From assembly GCF_020216065.1 (NCBI RefSeq), contig NZ_JAIWNA010000003.1:634882-698881 (forward strand): DNA of 64,000 bases, given 5' to 3'. Position numbers and translations under genes: made by a program. This document shows, one piece after another, positions 18,404 through 27,073 of the stretch (position 1 is the first letter of the stretch; every line of letters starts with the position of its first letter). Source of the DNA: Nocardia rosealba. GTDB taxonomy: Bacteria; Actinomycetota; Actinomycetes; Mycobacteriales; Mycobacteriaceae. A model generated the notes under the pieces. It made no database searches. It was not told the DNA's origin and worked only from the letters and a program-made list of their open reading frames with translations.

Positions 18404-19228
18404 TCATTCGTCATACCCGGCCGCGCCGTGCACGTGGCGCGTGCCGATCGGCACGACCATCGGCCGCCCCGAGACCGGATCGGTGAGTACCTTCGCGTCG
18501 AGTCCGAACACCTCGGCGAGCAGTTCCGCGGTGATGATGTCGGCCGGTTTTCCCTGCGCGACGATGCGGCCCGACGCCATCACCACCAGTTCGTCGCTGT
18601 AGCGGATGGCGAGGTTGAGATCGTGCAGCACCATCACCACGGTGCGTCCGAATTCGGCATGCAAGCGGTCGACCAGGTCGAGGACTTCCAGCGAGTGCGC
18701 GAGGTCGAGATAGGTGGTCGGTTCGTCGAGCAGCAGGATGTCGGTGCCCTGGGCGAGTGCCATCGAGATCCAGGCGCGCTGCCGCTGCCCGCCGGACAAC
18801 TCGTCGAGGGTGCGGTCGGCCAGGTCGGCGATGCCGGTCTGGGCCAGGGCGGCGGCGACCTCGGTCTCGTCGTCGGCCGACCACTGCCGCAGCCAGGACT
18901 GATGCGGGTGACGGCCGCGCGCGACGAGATCGGCGACGGTGAGCCCTTCCGGTGCGACGGGGGTCTGCGGCAACATGCCGATCACCCGCGCGACGTCCTT
19001 GGTCTTCATCGACGAGATGGCCTTGCCGTCGAGCACCACCTGGCCTTCGCGCGGACGAAGCAACCGGCCGAGCGACTTGAGCAGTGTCGACTTGCCGCAC
19101 CCGTTCGGTCCGATCACCGTGGTGACCACGCCGGGGGTGATGTCGAGACTGAGCCCGTCGACGATCACCCGCTCGCCGTAGCCGAGGGAAACGGTGTCGG
19201 CGGCGAGGCGATGGGCGGGGCTGGTCAT
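18404..19228 (-). CDS. Iron-siderophore ABC transporter, ATP-binding protein
   Basis: ATPase of 274 residues of the FecE/FepC type that powers uptake of ferric siderophores. Walker A is GPNGCGKSTLLKSLG, the Q-loop is in GMLPQTPVAPEG, the signature LSGGQRQRAWISMALAQ, Walker B DILLLDEPTTYLDLAH and the switch histidine VLHDLNLAIRYS. Its ATG overlaps the upstream permease stop in an ATGA (19225-19228), so it is the third gene of a coupled three-gene operon. No substrate-binding lipoprotein gene is adjacent. The operon is controlled by the iron box at 21417-21435 (inference). Confidence 0.93.
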   Translation of the reverse strand: MTSPAHRLAADTVSLGYGERVIVDGLSLDITPGVVTTVIGPNGCGKSTLLKSLGRLLRPREGQVVLDGKAISSMKTKDVARVIGMLPQTPVAPEGLTVADLVARGRHPHQSWLRQWSADDETEVAAALAQTGIADLADRTLDELSGGQRQRAWISMALAQGTDILLLDEPTTYLDLAHSLEVLDLVDRLHAEFGRTVVMVLHDLNLAIRYSDELVVMASGRIVAQGKPADIITAELLAEVFGLDAKVLTDPVSGRPMVVPIGTRHVHGAAGYDE

Positions 19229-20328
19229 GAGAGCGTGGCCTTCCGGTTCATGCGGACGAGCAGGTAGAGCAGGAACGGCCCGCCGAGCGCGGCGGTGACG
19301 ATACCGACCGGCAGGTCGACGGGCAGCAGTGCGCGCGAGATGATATCGGCGCCCGCCACCAGCGCGGCGCCGGTGAGCGCCGAGGCGATCAGCGGTTCGC
19401 CGGGCGTGCGGAACGCCATCCGGGCGATCTGCGGTGCGGCCAGCGCGACGAATCCGACGGGCCCGACGGCCGCGGTCGCCACCGAGGCGGCGACGACGGA
19501 CGCACCGATCAGCAGCGCCTGCTGGGACTGGATGCGCACACCGAGCACCCGGGTCGATTCCTCGCCGAGGCGCAGCGCGGCCAGCGTGCGCGCCGAGACG
19601 AGCGCGACGACGGTGACCACGGTGAGCGCGATCGCGGCGGGCACGACACTGGACATGTCGGCCGCGTCGAGCGAGCCGTTGAGCCAGACCTGGGCGCGGG
19701 CGGCGTCGGTGAGGCTGGCGCGGGTGAGCAGCCAGCTGATCGCCGACATGAGCACCGCGTTCACGCCGATACCGATGAGCACGAGGCGGAAACCGGTGAC
19801 ACCGCGTTCCCCGCCACCACCGCGACCCCACGCGAGCAGGTAGATGACCACGGCGGTGAGCAGGCCACCCGCGAGCGCCGCCAGGGGGGCACCGACCGTC
19901 GCGACGAGACCCGTTGTCGCCCCGCCGCTTCCGACCAGCACGGCGACCGCGCCCACACTCGCGCCGGTGGTGATACCGAGCACGTCCGGCCCCGCCAGCG
20001 GGTTGTGCAGGATGGACTGCATCAGCGCGCCCGCAAGCCCGAGGGCGGCACCGACGACCACGGCGGTGAGCGCCCGGGGGAGTCGCGATTCGAGGACGAT
20101 GAACCGCTGCGATCGGGACCCACCCCCGCCGAGGACATCGAGCACCCGGCTCAGCGGGACATAGGTGTCGCCGACGGCGATATCGACGCAGAACAGCACG
20201 AACACAGTCACGGCCAACGCGACGACGAAACCGAACATCACCGGGCGCAGCACCAGCGACAGCGGACCCACTCGCAAGGCCGGACGCACCTTGCGCAGAT
20301 CGGCGGTCGTGTCGATGCCGGCGCTCAC
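19225..20328 (-). CDS. FecCD-type siderophore ABC permease, subunit 2
   Basis: Membrane permease of 367 residues with about ten predicted spans. The typical FecCD phrases are LPRALTAVVVGAALGLAGAL, MQSILHNPLAGPDVLGITTG and VGPVGFVALAAPQIARMAF. It pairs with the following FecCD protein to form the heterodimeric channel. A coupled ATGA overlap joins it to the genes on both sides. The glycine-rich stretch between spans (GRGGGGERGVTG) is longer than usual but in frame. Confidence 0.92.
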   Translation of the reverse strand: MSAGIDTTADLRKVRPALRVGPLSLVLRPVMFGFVVALAVTVFVLFCVDIAVGDTYVPLSRVLDVLGGGGSRSQRFIVLESRLPRALTAVVVGAALGLAGALMQSILHNPLAGPDVLGITTGASVGAVAVLVGSGGATTGLVATVGAPLAALAGGLLTAVVIYLLAWGRGGGGERGVTGFRLVLIGIGVNAVLMSAISWLLTRASLTDAARAQVWLNGSLDAADMSSVVPAAIALTVVTVVALVSARTLAALRLGEESTRVLGVRIQSQQALLIGASVVAASVATAAVGPVGFVALAAPQIARMAFRTPGEPLIASALTGAALVAGADIISRALLPVDLPVGIVTAALGGPFLLYLLVRMNRKATLS

Positions 20329-21371
20329 AGCGTCACCAGCTTCTTGCGGCGCACGAGGGCGATGAAGAACGGTGCGCCCAGCGCCGCCAGCATCACCCCG
20401 ACCTGCAGTTCACCCGGCCGGGCGACGACGCGGCCGGTGATATCGGCCGCCAGCAGCAACAGTCCGCCCAGCAGGGCCGAGTAGGGAATCAGCCACCGGT
20501 TGTCGGGTCCGGTGACGATGCGAGCGATATGCGGGACCACCAGCCCGAGGAATGCGATCGGCCCGACCGCCGCGGTGGCCGCACCGCTGAGCAGCACCAC
20601 CGCGGCCAGTCCGAACGCGCGCGCCCGGCCGATGTCGACACCGAGCCCGCGTGCCACATCGTCGCCGAGACCGAGCAGGTTCAAGGCGGGGGCGGCGGCC
20701 AGCGCCATGCCCAGTCCGATCACGAGGAACGGCAGGACCTGCCAGAACACGTCGGCCTCGCGGCCGTTGACCGTGCCGACCACCCAGAACCGGTAGGTGT
20801 CGAGCGCCGCGTTGTCGAGTACGACGACGGCGTTGGTCATCGCCTGCAGGAACGCGGTGACCGCCGCACCGGCGAGCACCAGGCTCAACGGACTGGCTTT
20901 GCCACCGCCGATCGAGGAGACGCCGAACACGATCGATCCCGCGATCGCCGACCCGGCGAAGGCGAACCAGATGTACTGACCCGGCGCGGTGAAGCCGAAC
21001 AGATAGATGCTGAGCGCCGCCAGGAAGCCGGCGCCCGCATTCAGTCCTAACAATCCGGCATCAGCTAGCGGATTCCGGGTATACCCCTGGATGAGCGCGC
21101 CCGCGACCCCCAGCGCCATCCCGGCGATGAGGGCCAACGCGGTGCGCGGGAGACGCAGCTCACGCACGATTTCCTCGGCGGTGGAGCGGGCCGGGCATCG
21201 GAACGGGCCGCCGTCGCAGCCGAGAGCGTGTGTGACGGCGTCGAACACCGTGGACGGTGCGAGCGAGCGGGTGCCGATGGCGATGCTGGCCACCACTGCC
21301 ACGGTGAGCAGTACAGCGAGCAGGGCAAGCCCGGTCAGACGACGGCGTCTGACGGTGCCAGGGTGGATCAC
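20325..21371 (-). CDS. FecCD-type siderophore ABC permease, subunit 1
   Basis: First gene of the siderophore uptake operon, 348 residues, about ten membrane spans. LPRTALALIAGMALGVAGAL, IQGYTRNPLADAGLLGLNAG and VGPIAFLGLVVPHIARIVTG are diagnostic. An external loop after the first span carries two cysteines (GCDGGPFRCPARS) that may form a disulphide. It diverges from a FhuF-like gene, and the 111-base spacer contains an IdeR-type iron box, so iron starvation should induce both. Confidence 0.92.
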   Translation of the reverse strand: MIHPGTVRRRRLTGLALLAVLLTVAVVASIAIGTRSLAPSTVFDAVTHALGCDGGPFRCPARSTAEEIVRELRLPRTALALIAGMALGVAGALIQGYTRNPLADAGLLGLNAGAGFLAALSIYLFGFTAPGQYIWFAFAGSAIAGSIVFGVSSIGGGKASPLSLVLAGAAVTAFLQAMTNAVVVLDNAALDTYRFWVVGTVNGREADVFWQVLPFLVIGLGMALAAAPALNLLGLGDDVARGLGVDIGRARAFGLAAVVLLSGAATAAVGPIAFLGLVVPHIARIVTGPDNRWLIPYSALLGGLLLLAADITGRVVARPGELQVGVMLAALGAPFFIALVRRKKLVTL

Positions 21372-21416
21372 GGCGACGAACTTCTCCTGCCTCGAAACCG
21401 GACACGACTTGTGAAG

Positions 21417-21435
21417 TCTGGTAAGCCTAACCTAT
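21417..21435. promoter_or_regulatory. IdeR/DtxR-type iron box between divergent iron genes
   Basis: TCTGGTAAGCCTAACCTAT matches the consensus TTAGGTTAGGCTAACCTAA at 14 of 19 positions; the core AGCCTAACCTA half is intact. It lies 46 bases before the permease start on one side and 48 bases before the FhuF-like gene on the other. IdeR with Fe2+ would repress both directions. Confidence 0.75.
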
Positions 21436-21482
21436 GTTCCGAGACATCATCGTCACGGGAACCAACCGTTCGAGGAGGTTCG

Positions 21483-22190
21483 ATGCCCGAGCCCGTCACC
21501 ACCACCACGACCCGCACCACCCTCGCGTTCGATCGCGCCTGTGCGCGGTTGCAAGCCCTGCAACCGGAGCATCCGCGGGTCTATGCCGTGGCGGCGATGG
21601 CCGGACAGGGAAAACGGCGATGGTGGCATGTTCCGAACGGGTTGTCCGAGGGCCGCGTCGAACTGATGTACCGCAGGCACGCCGCGGAGATGATCAACGA
21701 CGAGATCGCCGCCGAAGTGGTGGCGACCGCGCTCATCCACGCCGTCGTCGGCCGGGTCACCGCGCTGTTCGTGATGTCGGCGCAGGCCTGGGATCCGGGG
21801 CGCGACAACCTCTGGATCCACCACGACAACGACGGCGGTATCGATTGGGCGGGCTTGTCCGACACCACGATTCGCGTCGTCGACGGTGATCCGCAGGCCG
21901 CCGAACCCGGCACCGTCGCACTGCCCTGCGAGGCGGCGATGGCGGTGTGGCTGGTGCAGCGCAGCGCGTCGTCGCTGATCCCGCTGCAGTCGGTGCTCAC
22001 CCGCTGCTCGGGTCTGCCCGCGCGCCGCTTCTGGCCGCTGGTCGGTGAATCCGTCGTGGGCGCGGCCACCTATGTGCCCGACCTGGCGCGCACCGATGCC
22101 GCCGCCGCGGCGCGGCGGGGCCAGTTGCTGCTCACCGCCTTCGAGGAGCGTGGTTTGCCCGTGCGGCGCAGCAGCGTGCTGCAGCGCTGA
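21483..22190 (+). CDS. FhuF-like siderophore-associated protein without Fe-S cysteines
   Basis: Protein of 235 residues starting MPEPVTTTTTRTTLAFDRAC, with GAGGAGG ribosome-binding site. The layout (N-terminal helical part, HPRVYAVAAM, then LPARRFWPLVGESVVGAATY) resembles actinobacterial FhuF-like ferric-siderophore reductases. The C-terminal cysteine cluster that holds the [2Fe-2S] centre in true FhuF is missing; only isolated cysteines remain. It shares an iron box with the divergent ABC transporter, so a role in siderophore handling is likely. It might bind or deliver the siderophore rather than reduce it. Assignment to the FhuF family is tentative. Confidence 0.6.
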   Translation: MPEPVTTTTTRTTLAFDRACARLQALQPEHPRVYAVAAMAGQGKRRWWHVPNGLSEGRVELMYRRHAAEMINDEIAAEVVATALIHAVVGRVTALFVMSAQAWDPGRDNLWIHHDNDGGIDWAGLSDTTIRVVDGDPQAAEPGTVALPCEAAMAVWLVQRSASSLIPLQSVLTRCSGLPARRFWPLVGESVVGAATYVPDLARTDAAAAARRGQLLLTAFEERGLPVRRSSVLQR

Positions 22191-22235
22191 GCGCGTCGCG
22201 CGCTTCACCGGCGTGGTCGCGGGTATAGGTTCCGC

Positions 22236-23723
22236 ATGACCGTTGTCCTGAAGCGGGCTGTCACCACGCCGCTGCTGTACTTCTTCATCCTCGGCGACAT
22301 TCTGGGCGCCGGGGTGTACGTGCTGGTCGGTTCGGTGGCCCGGGAATCCGGCGGCGCCGTGTGGTTGCCGCTCGTTATCGCGCTGCTGCTGGCCACGCTC
22401 ACCGCGGGTTCGTATGCGGAACTGGCGACGAAGTTCCCGAGGGCGGGCGGGTCGGCGCACTATGTCACCCGGGCGTTCGGGCCCGCGGCCGGGTCGTTCG
22501 TCGGTTTCTGCATGCTCGCCGCCGGTGTGGTGTCGGTGGGTGCGCTGGCCAGGGCGTTCGCGGGGGACTATCTACAGGCGCTGGTCTCGGTGCCGGTGGT
22601 CGTGGTGGTCGTGGTGTTTCTCGTGCTGCTCGCGGCGCTGAATATTCGCGGCATCCGGGAGTCGTTGGGCGCCAACGTGGCCGCCACGTTGGTCGAGGTC
22701 GGCGGGTTGCTGCTCATCATCGGACTCGGTCTGTGGGTGATGCTGCGTGGAGACGCCGACCTGAGCCGCCTCACCCAGGTCGGCACCGCCGAACAGGGTG
22801 CGGTCGGTGCGGTGCTGGCGGGCTCGGTGCTGGCGTTCTACTCGTTCGTCGGGTTCGAGACCTCGGTGAACCTGGCCGAGGAGGTGAAGGACCCACGCCG
22901 GTCCTACCCCACGGCGCTGTTCGGTGCGTTGCTCACCGCCGGGGTGGTGTACGCGCTGATCGGTGTGGTCGCCAGTGCCGCGGTGCCCACCGAGAAGCTG
23001 GCGGAGTCGAGCGGGCCGCTGCTGGAGGTGGTGCGGGTGGCCGGGGAGGTCCCCGACTGGTTGTTCAGTCTGATCGCGCTGGTCGCGGTCGCCAACGGGG
23101 CCCTGCTCACCGGCATCATGTCCTCGCGGTTGGCCTACGGCATGGCCCGCGACGGCCTGCTGCCGTCCGCGCTCGCCCGCATCCTGCCCGGCAGACGTAC
23201 ACCCTGGGTGGCGATCCTGGCGACTTCGGCGGTGTCGTTGCTGCTGGCACTGACCGGCGAAGTCGATTCGCTGGCAGCGACATTGGTGCTGTTGCTGCTG
23301 TTCGTCTTCGGTTCCGTCGACGCGGCGGTGCTGGTGTTGCGCCGCGAACCGGGCGAACCGGGACACTTCCGGATCCCGACGATCGTGCCCCTGCTCGGCC
23401 TGGCGTCGTGCCTGTTCCTGTTCACCCGCATCGACGGTGAGGTGTGGGCGCGCGGGCTGGTCCTCGTCGGTCTGGGTGCGGTGCTGGCGGTGGTGAACGC
23501 GATTCGTGCCCGCGGTGGTGTGGATGCGGAAAAACGGGTAGAGCCAGCCGAGGAGAGGAGGAAGTTCATGACCACACCACGCGACCGCGACGACGACACC
23601 GCCGAACCGAAAGGTGGACGGCCTGGCCCCCGTGACGAGGGCAAGGACGGTGGCATGGCCACCCGCGAAGTCGCCCCCGATGTCGCCGAGACCGACGAGG
23701 GTGCGCAGGAACCGCCGGACTAG
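22236..23723 (+). CDS. APC-family amino acid/polyamine permease
   Basis: Secondary transporter of 495 residues with about twelve spans. FILGDILGAGVYVLVGSVAR carries the helix-1 substrate-binding GAG break and FYSFVGFETSVNLAEEVKDP the helix-6 unwinding motif; YGMARDGLLPSALARILPGR follows. After residue about 430 comes a hydrophilic, charged C-terminal tail of some 60 residues (TTPRDRDDDTAEPKGGRPGP) unusual for the family. The start has TAGGTT 4 bases upstream and no Shine-Dalgarno, so it may be leaderless. Its end overlaps the convergent WS/DGAT gene by 4 bases. Substrate unknown. Confidence 0.88.
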   Translation: MTVVLKRAVTTPLLYFFILGDILGAGVYVLVGSVARESGGAVWLPLVIALLLATLTAGSYAELATKFPRAGGSAHYVTRAFGPAAGSFVGFCMLAAGVVSVGALARAFAGDYLQALVSVPVVVVVVVFLVLLAALNIRGIRESLGANVAATLVEVGGLLLIIGLGLWVMLRGDADLSRLTQVGTAEQGAVGAVLAGSVLAFYSFVGFETSVNLAEEVKDPRRSYPTALFGALLTAGVVYALIGVVASAAVPTEKLAESSGPLLEVVRVAGEVPDWLFSLIALVAVANGALLTGIMSSRLAYGMARDGLLPSALARILPGRRTPWVAILATSAVSLLLALTGEVDSLAATLVLLLLFVFGSVDAAVLVLRREPGEPGHFRIPTIVPLLGLASCLFLFTRIDGEVWARGLVLVGLGAVLAVVNAIRARGGVDAEKRVEPAEERRKFMTTPRDRDDDTAEPKGGRPGPRDEGKDGGMATREVAPDVAETDEGAQEPPD

Positions 23724-25099
23724 CCTGCGGCACCCCGGGCGGCCACGGCGTCGCCGAGTCGCCGGAACGAGCTCAGCAGCAGGTCGCCGTAGTGGTCGGG
23801 GTCCGGCATCATCGCCGCGTTGGTGGTGACGGTGACGGCCAGCTCCGCGCCCTGCGAGGTGATGAGATGGCGCAGGCCGTCGCCGTCGTGGATCGGCAGC
23901 GCACCGAGCACGCGCACCAGGGGCCGTCCGCCGAACCGCAGGTCGTCGCGGACCGGCGGCACATTGCTGATCGTGGTGTTGCTCAACGGGATCGAGGTCG
24001 CCGCGTCGAACCGGCGCAGGGTGCGCGCCCAGCCCGCGGCTCGCAGCAGCAGTGCGGGCGCGGTCTCGACGCGCGACTCGGTGCGCAGCGTGGCCGGGTC
24101 GGCGGCGGTGGCTTTGGCCCGCTTCGCCGATTCCTCGATCGCGAGCAGACGACGCACGGGGTCGTCGATGTCGGTGTGCAGATCGACGAACATCTGGGTG
24201 AGCTGGTTCACCGAATCCCACTGCGCCACACCGCGCATCGACATGGGCACCATGGCTGCGAGGGAAGCCTCGGGTGTCTCGTCGCGCTCGGCCAGATAAG
24301 CCGCGAGCGCACCCGACACGGTGGCCAGCATCAGGTCGTTGACGGTGACCCGGATCGGGCACGCGGCCTGCACTGCACGGACCTCGGTCATCGGCAGGGT
24401 GACGACATGCATGGTCAGCGGTGCGTGGATATCGCGGTTGAAGCGGGTCACGGGTTGCTGGGTCACCGCGGTCCTGTCGCCGGGTACCCGGGTCCGGGCC
24501 ATGCCGAGCGCGAATCGCGCGGGGGCGGTGAGCACAGTGGCGGCGGTGCGCACGGCCGCGCCGATCAGGTCGTCACCGCCGAGTTCGACCTCGGGGGCGG
24601 GCGCGTCGCCGAACAGTTTCGCCTCGAGTTCGCGGGTCGCGACGCCGTCGCAGACGCTGTGGTGGAGTTTGAGCACCACCACCGTCGCCGTCCCGATTCC
24701 CGGCACCTCACGTACCCGGTCCAGGACATGGATCTCCCACGGCGGCTTGACGAGATCCATTCTCGCCGAGGCGAGTTCGGTGATCCGGGTCTGTGCCGCA
24801 GGCCACGTACCCGGCGCGTCGAGGAAGACGTGATCGGCCATATTCGCCACCGGAGCGGGCACCCAGTACGGCAGGTCGAGATCGAAGGGGGTGCGGCGCA
24901 AGCGGCGGTGGAACAGGGGGGAGTGGCCGAGGCGAGCCCGCGCCCACTCGCGAACCTCACGCGTGGTCAGGGGCGCGGTGCCGTCGTCGGCGAAGAAGTA
25001 CACCGCGACGATGTGGGAGAGGTGCCGGTCGGTCTCGTCGTAGACGAACACCGCGTCGCGCGGCGCCAACCGCCCGGGGCGTACCCGCAGGGTGCTCAC
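23720..25099 (-). CDS. WS/DGAT-family acyltransferase (wax ester synthase/diacylglycerol acyltransferase)
   Basis: Acyl-CoA-dependent acyltransferase of 459 residues for triacylglycerol or wax ester synthesis. The catalytic HHxxxDG motif is H146-H147-S-V-C-D151-G. The N-terminal LAPRDAVFVYDETDRHLSHI and the C-terminal SNTTISNVPPVRDDLRFGG are conserved; P-L-S before N-T-T-I-S-N-V-P marks the second signature. GTG at 25099 is chosen because it overlaps the upstream esterase stop in a GTGA; the ATG at 25162 would force a 67-base overlap. It is the last gene of the envelope cassette with the mycolyltransferase-like esterase. Confidence 0.9.
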   Translation of the reverse strand: MSTLRVRPGRLAPRDAVFVYDETDRHLSHIVAVYFFADDGTAPLTTREVREWARARLGHSPLFHRRLRRTPFDLDLPYWVPAPVANMADHVFLDAPGTWPAAQTRITELASARMDLVKPPWEIHVLDRVREVPGIGTATVVVLKLHHSVCDGVATRELEAKLFGDAPAPEVELGGDDLIGAAVRTAATVLTAPARFALGMARTRVPGDRTAVTQQPVTRFNRDIHAPLTMHVVTLPMTEVRAVQAACPIRVTVNDLMLATVSGALAAYLAERDETPEASLAAMVPMSMRGVAQWDSVNQLTQMFVDLHTDIDDPVRRLLAIEESAKRAKATAADPATLRTESRVETAPALLLRAAGWARTLRRFDAATSIPLSNTTISNVPPVRDDLRFGGRPLVRVLGALPIHDGDGLRHLITSQGAELAVTVTTNAAMMPDPDHYGDLLLSSFRRLGDAVAARGAAG

Positions 25100-26133
25100 A
25101 GGCCGAGTGCCGTCGCCATCATCGGCCAGGAAGCGTGCAAGTCGTCTTCCCAATAACCCCATGAATGAGTTCCGGTCGCGCGCATATTGTAGGTGATATT
25201 CGTACGGCCCAGTTCGCGTGTCCGCTGGGCCATTTGCGCGGTGCAATACATGGTCGCCGCTTCGATTCCGCCACCGACGAGCATTTGATTCTGCAGAATG
25301 GACGCGGGGTTTTTTCCTTCGACATGTACCCGCGGATTCGCGAGGGTGTCGTGCACGCCCGGCAATCCACTTCCCGCGGCGATATAGATCGGGATATCGG
25401 GCAGCCGATGCGCTTGTACATACGGGTCGTGCTCGCGCCAGGCGGCATCGCCTGCCGGTCCCCACATGTTCTCCACCTTGCCGCCGCCGAGGCGGACCAC
25501 GAGCGAGACGAACTCGCGGCCCACCGGATCGCTCGTCATCGCGCAGCCGCTGTAGGAGGCGACGCTCCGGTAGAGCTGCGGAGCCTGGATGGCCAGGTCG
25601 AGGACCGAACTGCCCGCCATCGAGATGCCCGCGAGCGAGTTCACGCCCGTGGTGTCGAATGCCGCGTCGATCACCGGCGGCAACTCCTGGGTGAGGAAGG
25701 TGGTCCACTTGTTGACGCCGTTGTTCTTCAGGTTCTTCGCAAGTCCGGGGTCGGGCTGGTGCCAGTCGGTGTAGTAGCTGAACGCGCCTTCCATCGGCAT
25801 CACGACATTGACGTGCTTACCGGCGAAGAACTCGGCCGCATTCGTCTGACCTGCCCAGTTGGCCGAATCCTCGCCGCCGCCCGCACCGTTGAGCAGATAC
25901 AGCGTCGGGGCGGGCGTCGCGGTGTCGGCGGGGCGGAGCACGCGCAGCGCGATGGTGCGATCCATCGACGGCGAATAGACGCTGATCTCGGCGGTCTGGC
26001 CGTTCTGTCCGCGGCTCACCAGGTGGGCGCCGGGCGCGGCGGTCGCCCGCGGGCCGTCGGCGAGCACGGGAGCGGTGGCAAGGGCGGCGGCACAGGCCGC
26101 GGCGAGGAGGGTGCGGAATGCGGGTGTGTTCAT
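25096..26133 (-). CDS. Secreted mycolyltransferase/antigen 85-type esterase
   Basis: Exported alpha/beta hydrolase of 345 residues. A signal peptide (about 1-30) is followed by an esterase-D/antigen-85 fold: NGAGGGEDSANWAGQTNAAE, then GISMAGSSVLDLA with the nucleophile S171, and a C-terminal GTHSWGYWEDDL supplying the histidine. Antigen 85/Cmyt proteins transfer mycolates from trehalose monomycolate to arabinogalactan, trehalose or, for C. glutamicum MytC, to serines of small channel peptides. It sits directly downstream of two pairs of small hydrophobic peptides and is coupled to a WS/DGAT gene, so peptide O-mycoloylation is an attractive role (inference). Confidence 0.87.
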   Translation of the reverse strand: MNTPAFRTLLAAACAAALATAPVLADGPRATAAPGAHLVSRGQNGQTAEISVYSPSMDRTIALRVLRPADTATPAPTLYLLNGAGGGEDSANWAGQTNAAEFFAGKHVNVVMPMEGAFSYYTDWHQPDPGLAKNLKNNGVNKWTTFLTQELPPVIDAAFDTTGVNSLAGISMAGSSVLDLAIQAPQLYRSVASYSGCAMTSDPVGREFVSLVVRLGGGKVENMWGPAGDAAWREHDPYVQAHRLPDIPIYIAAGSGLPGVHDTLANPRVHVEGKNPASILQNQMLVGGGIEAATMYCTAQMAQRTRELGRTNITYNMRATGTHSWGYWEDDLHASWPMMATALGL

Positions 26134-26170
26134 CGGTGGTACGAGCCTGCTGACTTCTCGAAGAGCGACC

Positions 26171-26196
26171 GGGGGCCGGCCGATAGGCCGGCCCCC
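26171..26196. terminator. Hairpin between peptide gene and esterase gene
   Basis: Perfect 11-bp stem GGGGGCCGGCC (26171-26181) with GGCCGGCCCCC (26186-26196), loop GATA. It starts 17 bases past the stop of the 38-residue peptide gene and 38 bases before the esterase start. It may end the abundant peptide transcript and let some read-through into the esterase. Confidence 0.65.
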
Positions 26197-26212
26197 GTGA
26201 CAGAGCTGAGGG

Positions 26213-26329
26213 CTACTTGCCGGGCGACGGCGTGCCGCCGCTGGCCGAGATGAGCGCCTGCACGAAGGGCAACGCCGCATTGCTGAGGCTGCCGGCGCCG
26301 GTCTCCAGCAGTTCGTAGAGGGATCCCAT
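26213..26329 (-). CDS. 38-residue hydrophobic peptide, type A, copy 1 (PorA/PorH-like candidate)
   Basis: A complete short gene: MGSLYELLETGAGSLSNAAL, then PFVQALISASGGTPSPGK and TAG. AGGAG lies 7 bases before ATG. The peptide is an amphipathic helix with no signal peptide and no cysteine. It is serine- and glycine-rich and ends in a flexible GGTPSPGK tail. Copy 2 at 27083-27199 differs at only three residues. Size, lack of signal sequence and location beside a mycolyltransferase match the PorA/PorH class of mycomembrane channel peptides of Corynebacteriales, some of which are O-mycoloylated on serine. Membership is inferred from these properties, not from clear sequence identity. Confidence 0.75.
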   Translation of the reverse strand: MGSLYELLETGAGSLSNAALPFVQALISASGGTPSPGK

Positions 26330-26399
26330 GTGTTTCTCCTGGTGGTGATGGGTGAATCAGGCTCGCGTCACGGGCGAGCCGGGTGACCGGACGGCCGGA

Positions 26400-26513
26400 T
26401 TACGGGAAGAAGGCTTCCACCGAACCGAGGAAGACGGCCAGCAGACCATCGCCTTCGGCAGCCGAACCGAGTCCCGCGATGGCCGCGGTCAGAAGCTCAC
26501 TCAACGAGCCCAT
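26400..26513 (-). CDS. 37-residue hydrophobic peptide, type B, copy 1 (PorA/PorH-like candidate)
   Basis: Gene for MGSLSELLTAAIAGLGSAAE, then GDGLLAVFLGSVEAFFP and TAA. AAGGAGAG lies 6 bases upstream of ATG. It shares the MGSL-EL opening with the type A peptide but then diverges into a longer hydrophobic helix with an acidic break (AAEGDG). The last 23 residues are identical to copy 2 at 27230-27343. It precedes type A by 70 bases in the same transcript. The constant order B-then-A in both copies suggests that the two peptides work together, as PorA and PorH do when they form one hetero-oligomeric channel (inference). Confidence 0.75.
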   Translation of the reverse strand: MGSLSELLTAAIAGLGSAAEGDGLLAVFLGSVEAFFP

Positions 26514-26559
26514 GTATCTCTCCTTGCGTTGTGGCCACACCAGGCTTCGATGTGACGCC

Positions 26560-26692
26560 GGTAACGTAACCCGCCACCCAAGGTGTGGCAACCCGATGTT
26601 TCACTCCGCTCGAACTGTTCATATTTTTCTTCCGGCCGGAATCAACTTGTCGATTGCCGGAACATCCTGTCTGCACTAGGTGTGACCTGTGG
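26560..26692 (-). promoter_or_regulatory. Conserved upstream elements of peptide pair 1
   Basis: GGTAACGTAACC (26560-26571, 47 bases before the type B start) and TGTGACCTGTGG (26681-26692, about 170 bases before it) recur upstream of the second pair with nearly the same spacing. The first includes a direct GTAAC-GTAAC repeat; on the coding strand it reads GGTTACGTTACC and could contain the -10 (TACGTT). The second may be an activator site. Confidence 0.5.
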
Positions 26693-27031
26693 TTACTGCC
26701 ACTGTCTGGCACAGTTATCAGTCGGTTCGCGGGGAACAACGGTGTACGCGGAACGGGTGTCAAGGGGGCTTTTTTCCGCTCTGAACTGCAGCGGTGCGGA
26801 ACGAGTCGGAGTCGAGTCCGGATGCTCGGCTGATGCGCGGGGGGCGCGATGGACGTCGTGTCCGCTCGGCTCGGAACGCGCGGCGGGCTCGTCGGTGGGG
26901 TGTTGCCGGGTGGACGCGCAAGCCCCTTGTTTCGGGGCTATGCCTCGGGGAGATCTGTCATGCTGCCGACGACGGGCCGTTGAGTCGTTATGTCGTTCCG
27001 CTATTGAAAGGTAACTCTTGCTCGGGCCTGT

Positions 27032-27073
27032 GAACGGGTCGGAGGGGCTCGTCGGCCCGCTCTCGACCCGTTC
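27032..27073 (-). terminator. Hairpin after peptide pair 2
   Basis: GAACGGGTCG (27032-27041) pairs perfectly with CGACCCGTTC (27064-27073). It lies 9 bases beyond the stop of the type A copy 2 gene and probably separates the two pairs into distinct transcripts. Confidence 0.6.

Noticed and set aside
26583..27014. Cysteine-rich 143-codon frame between the peptide pairs
   Set aside because: No Shine-Dalgarno, no domain, and it crosses the conserved promoter motif of pair 1.
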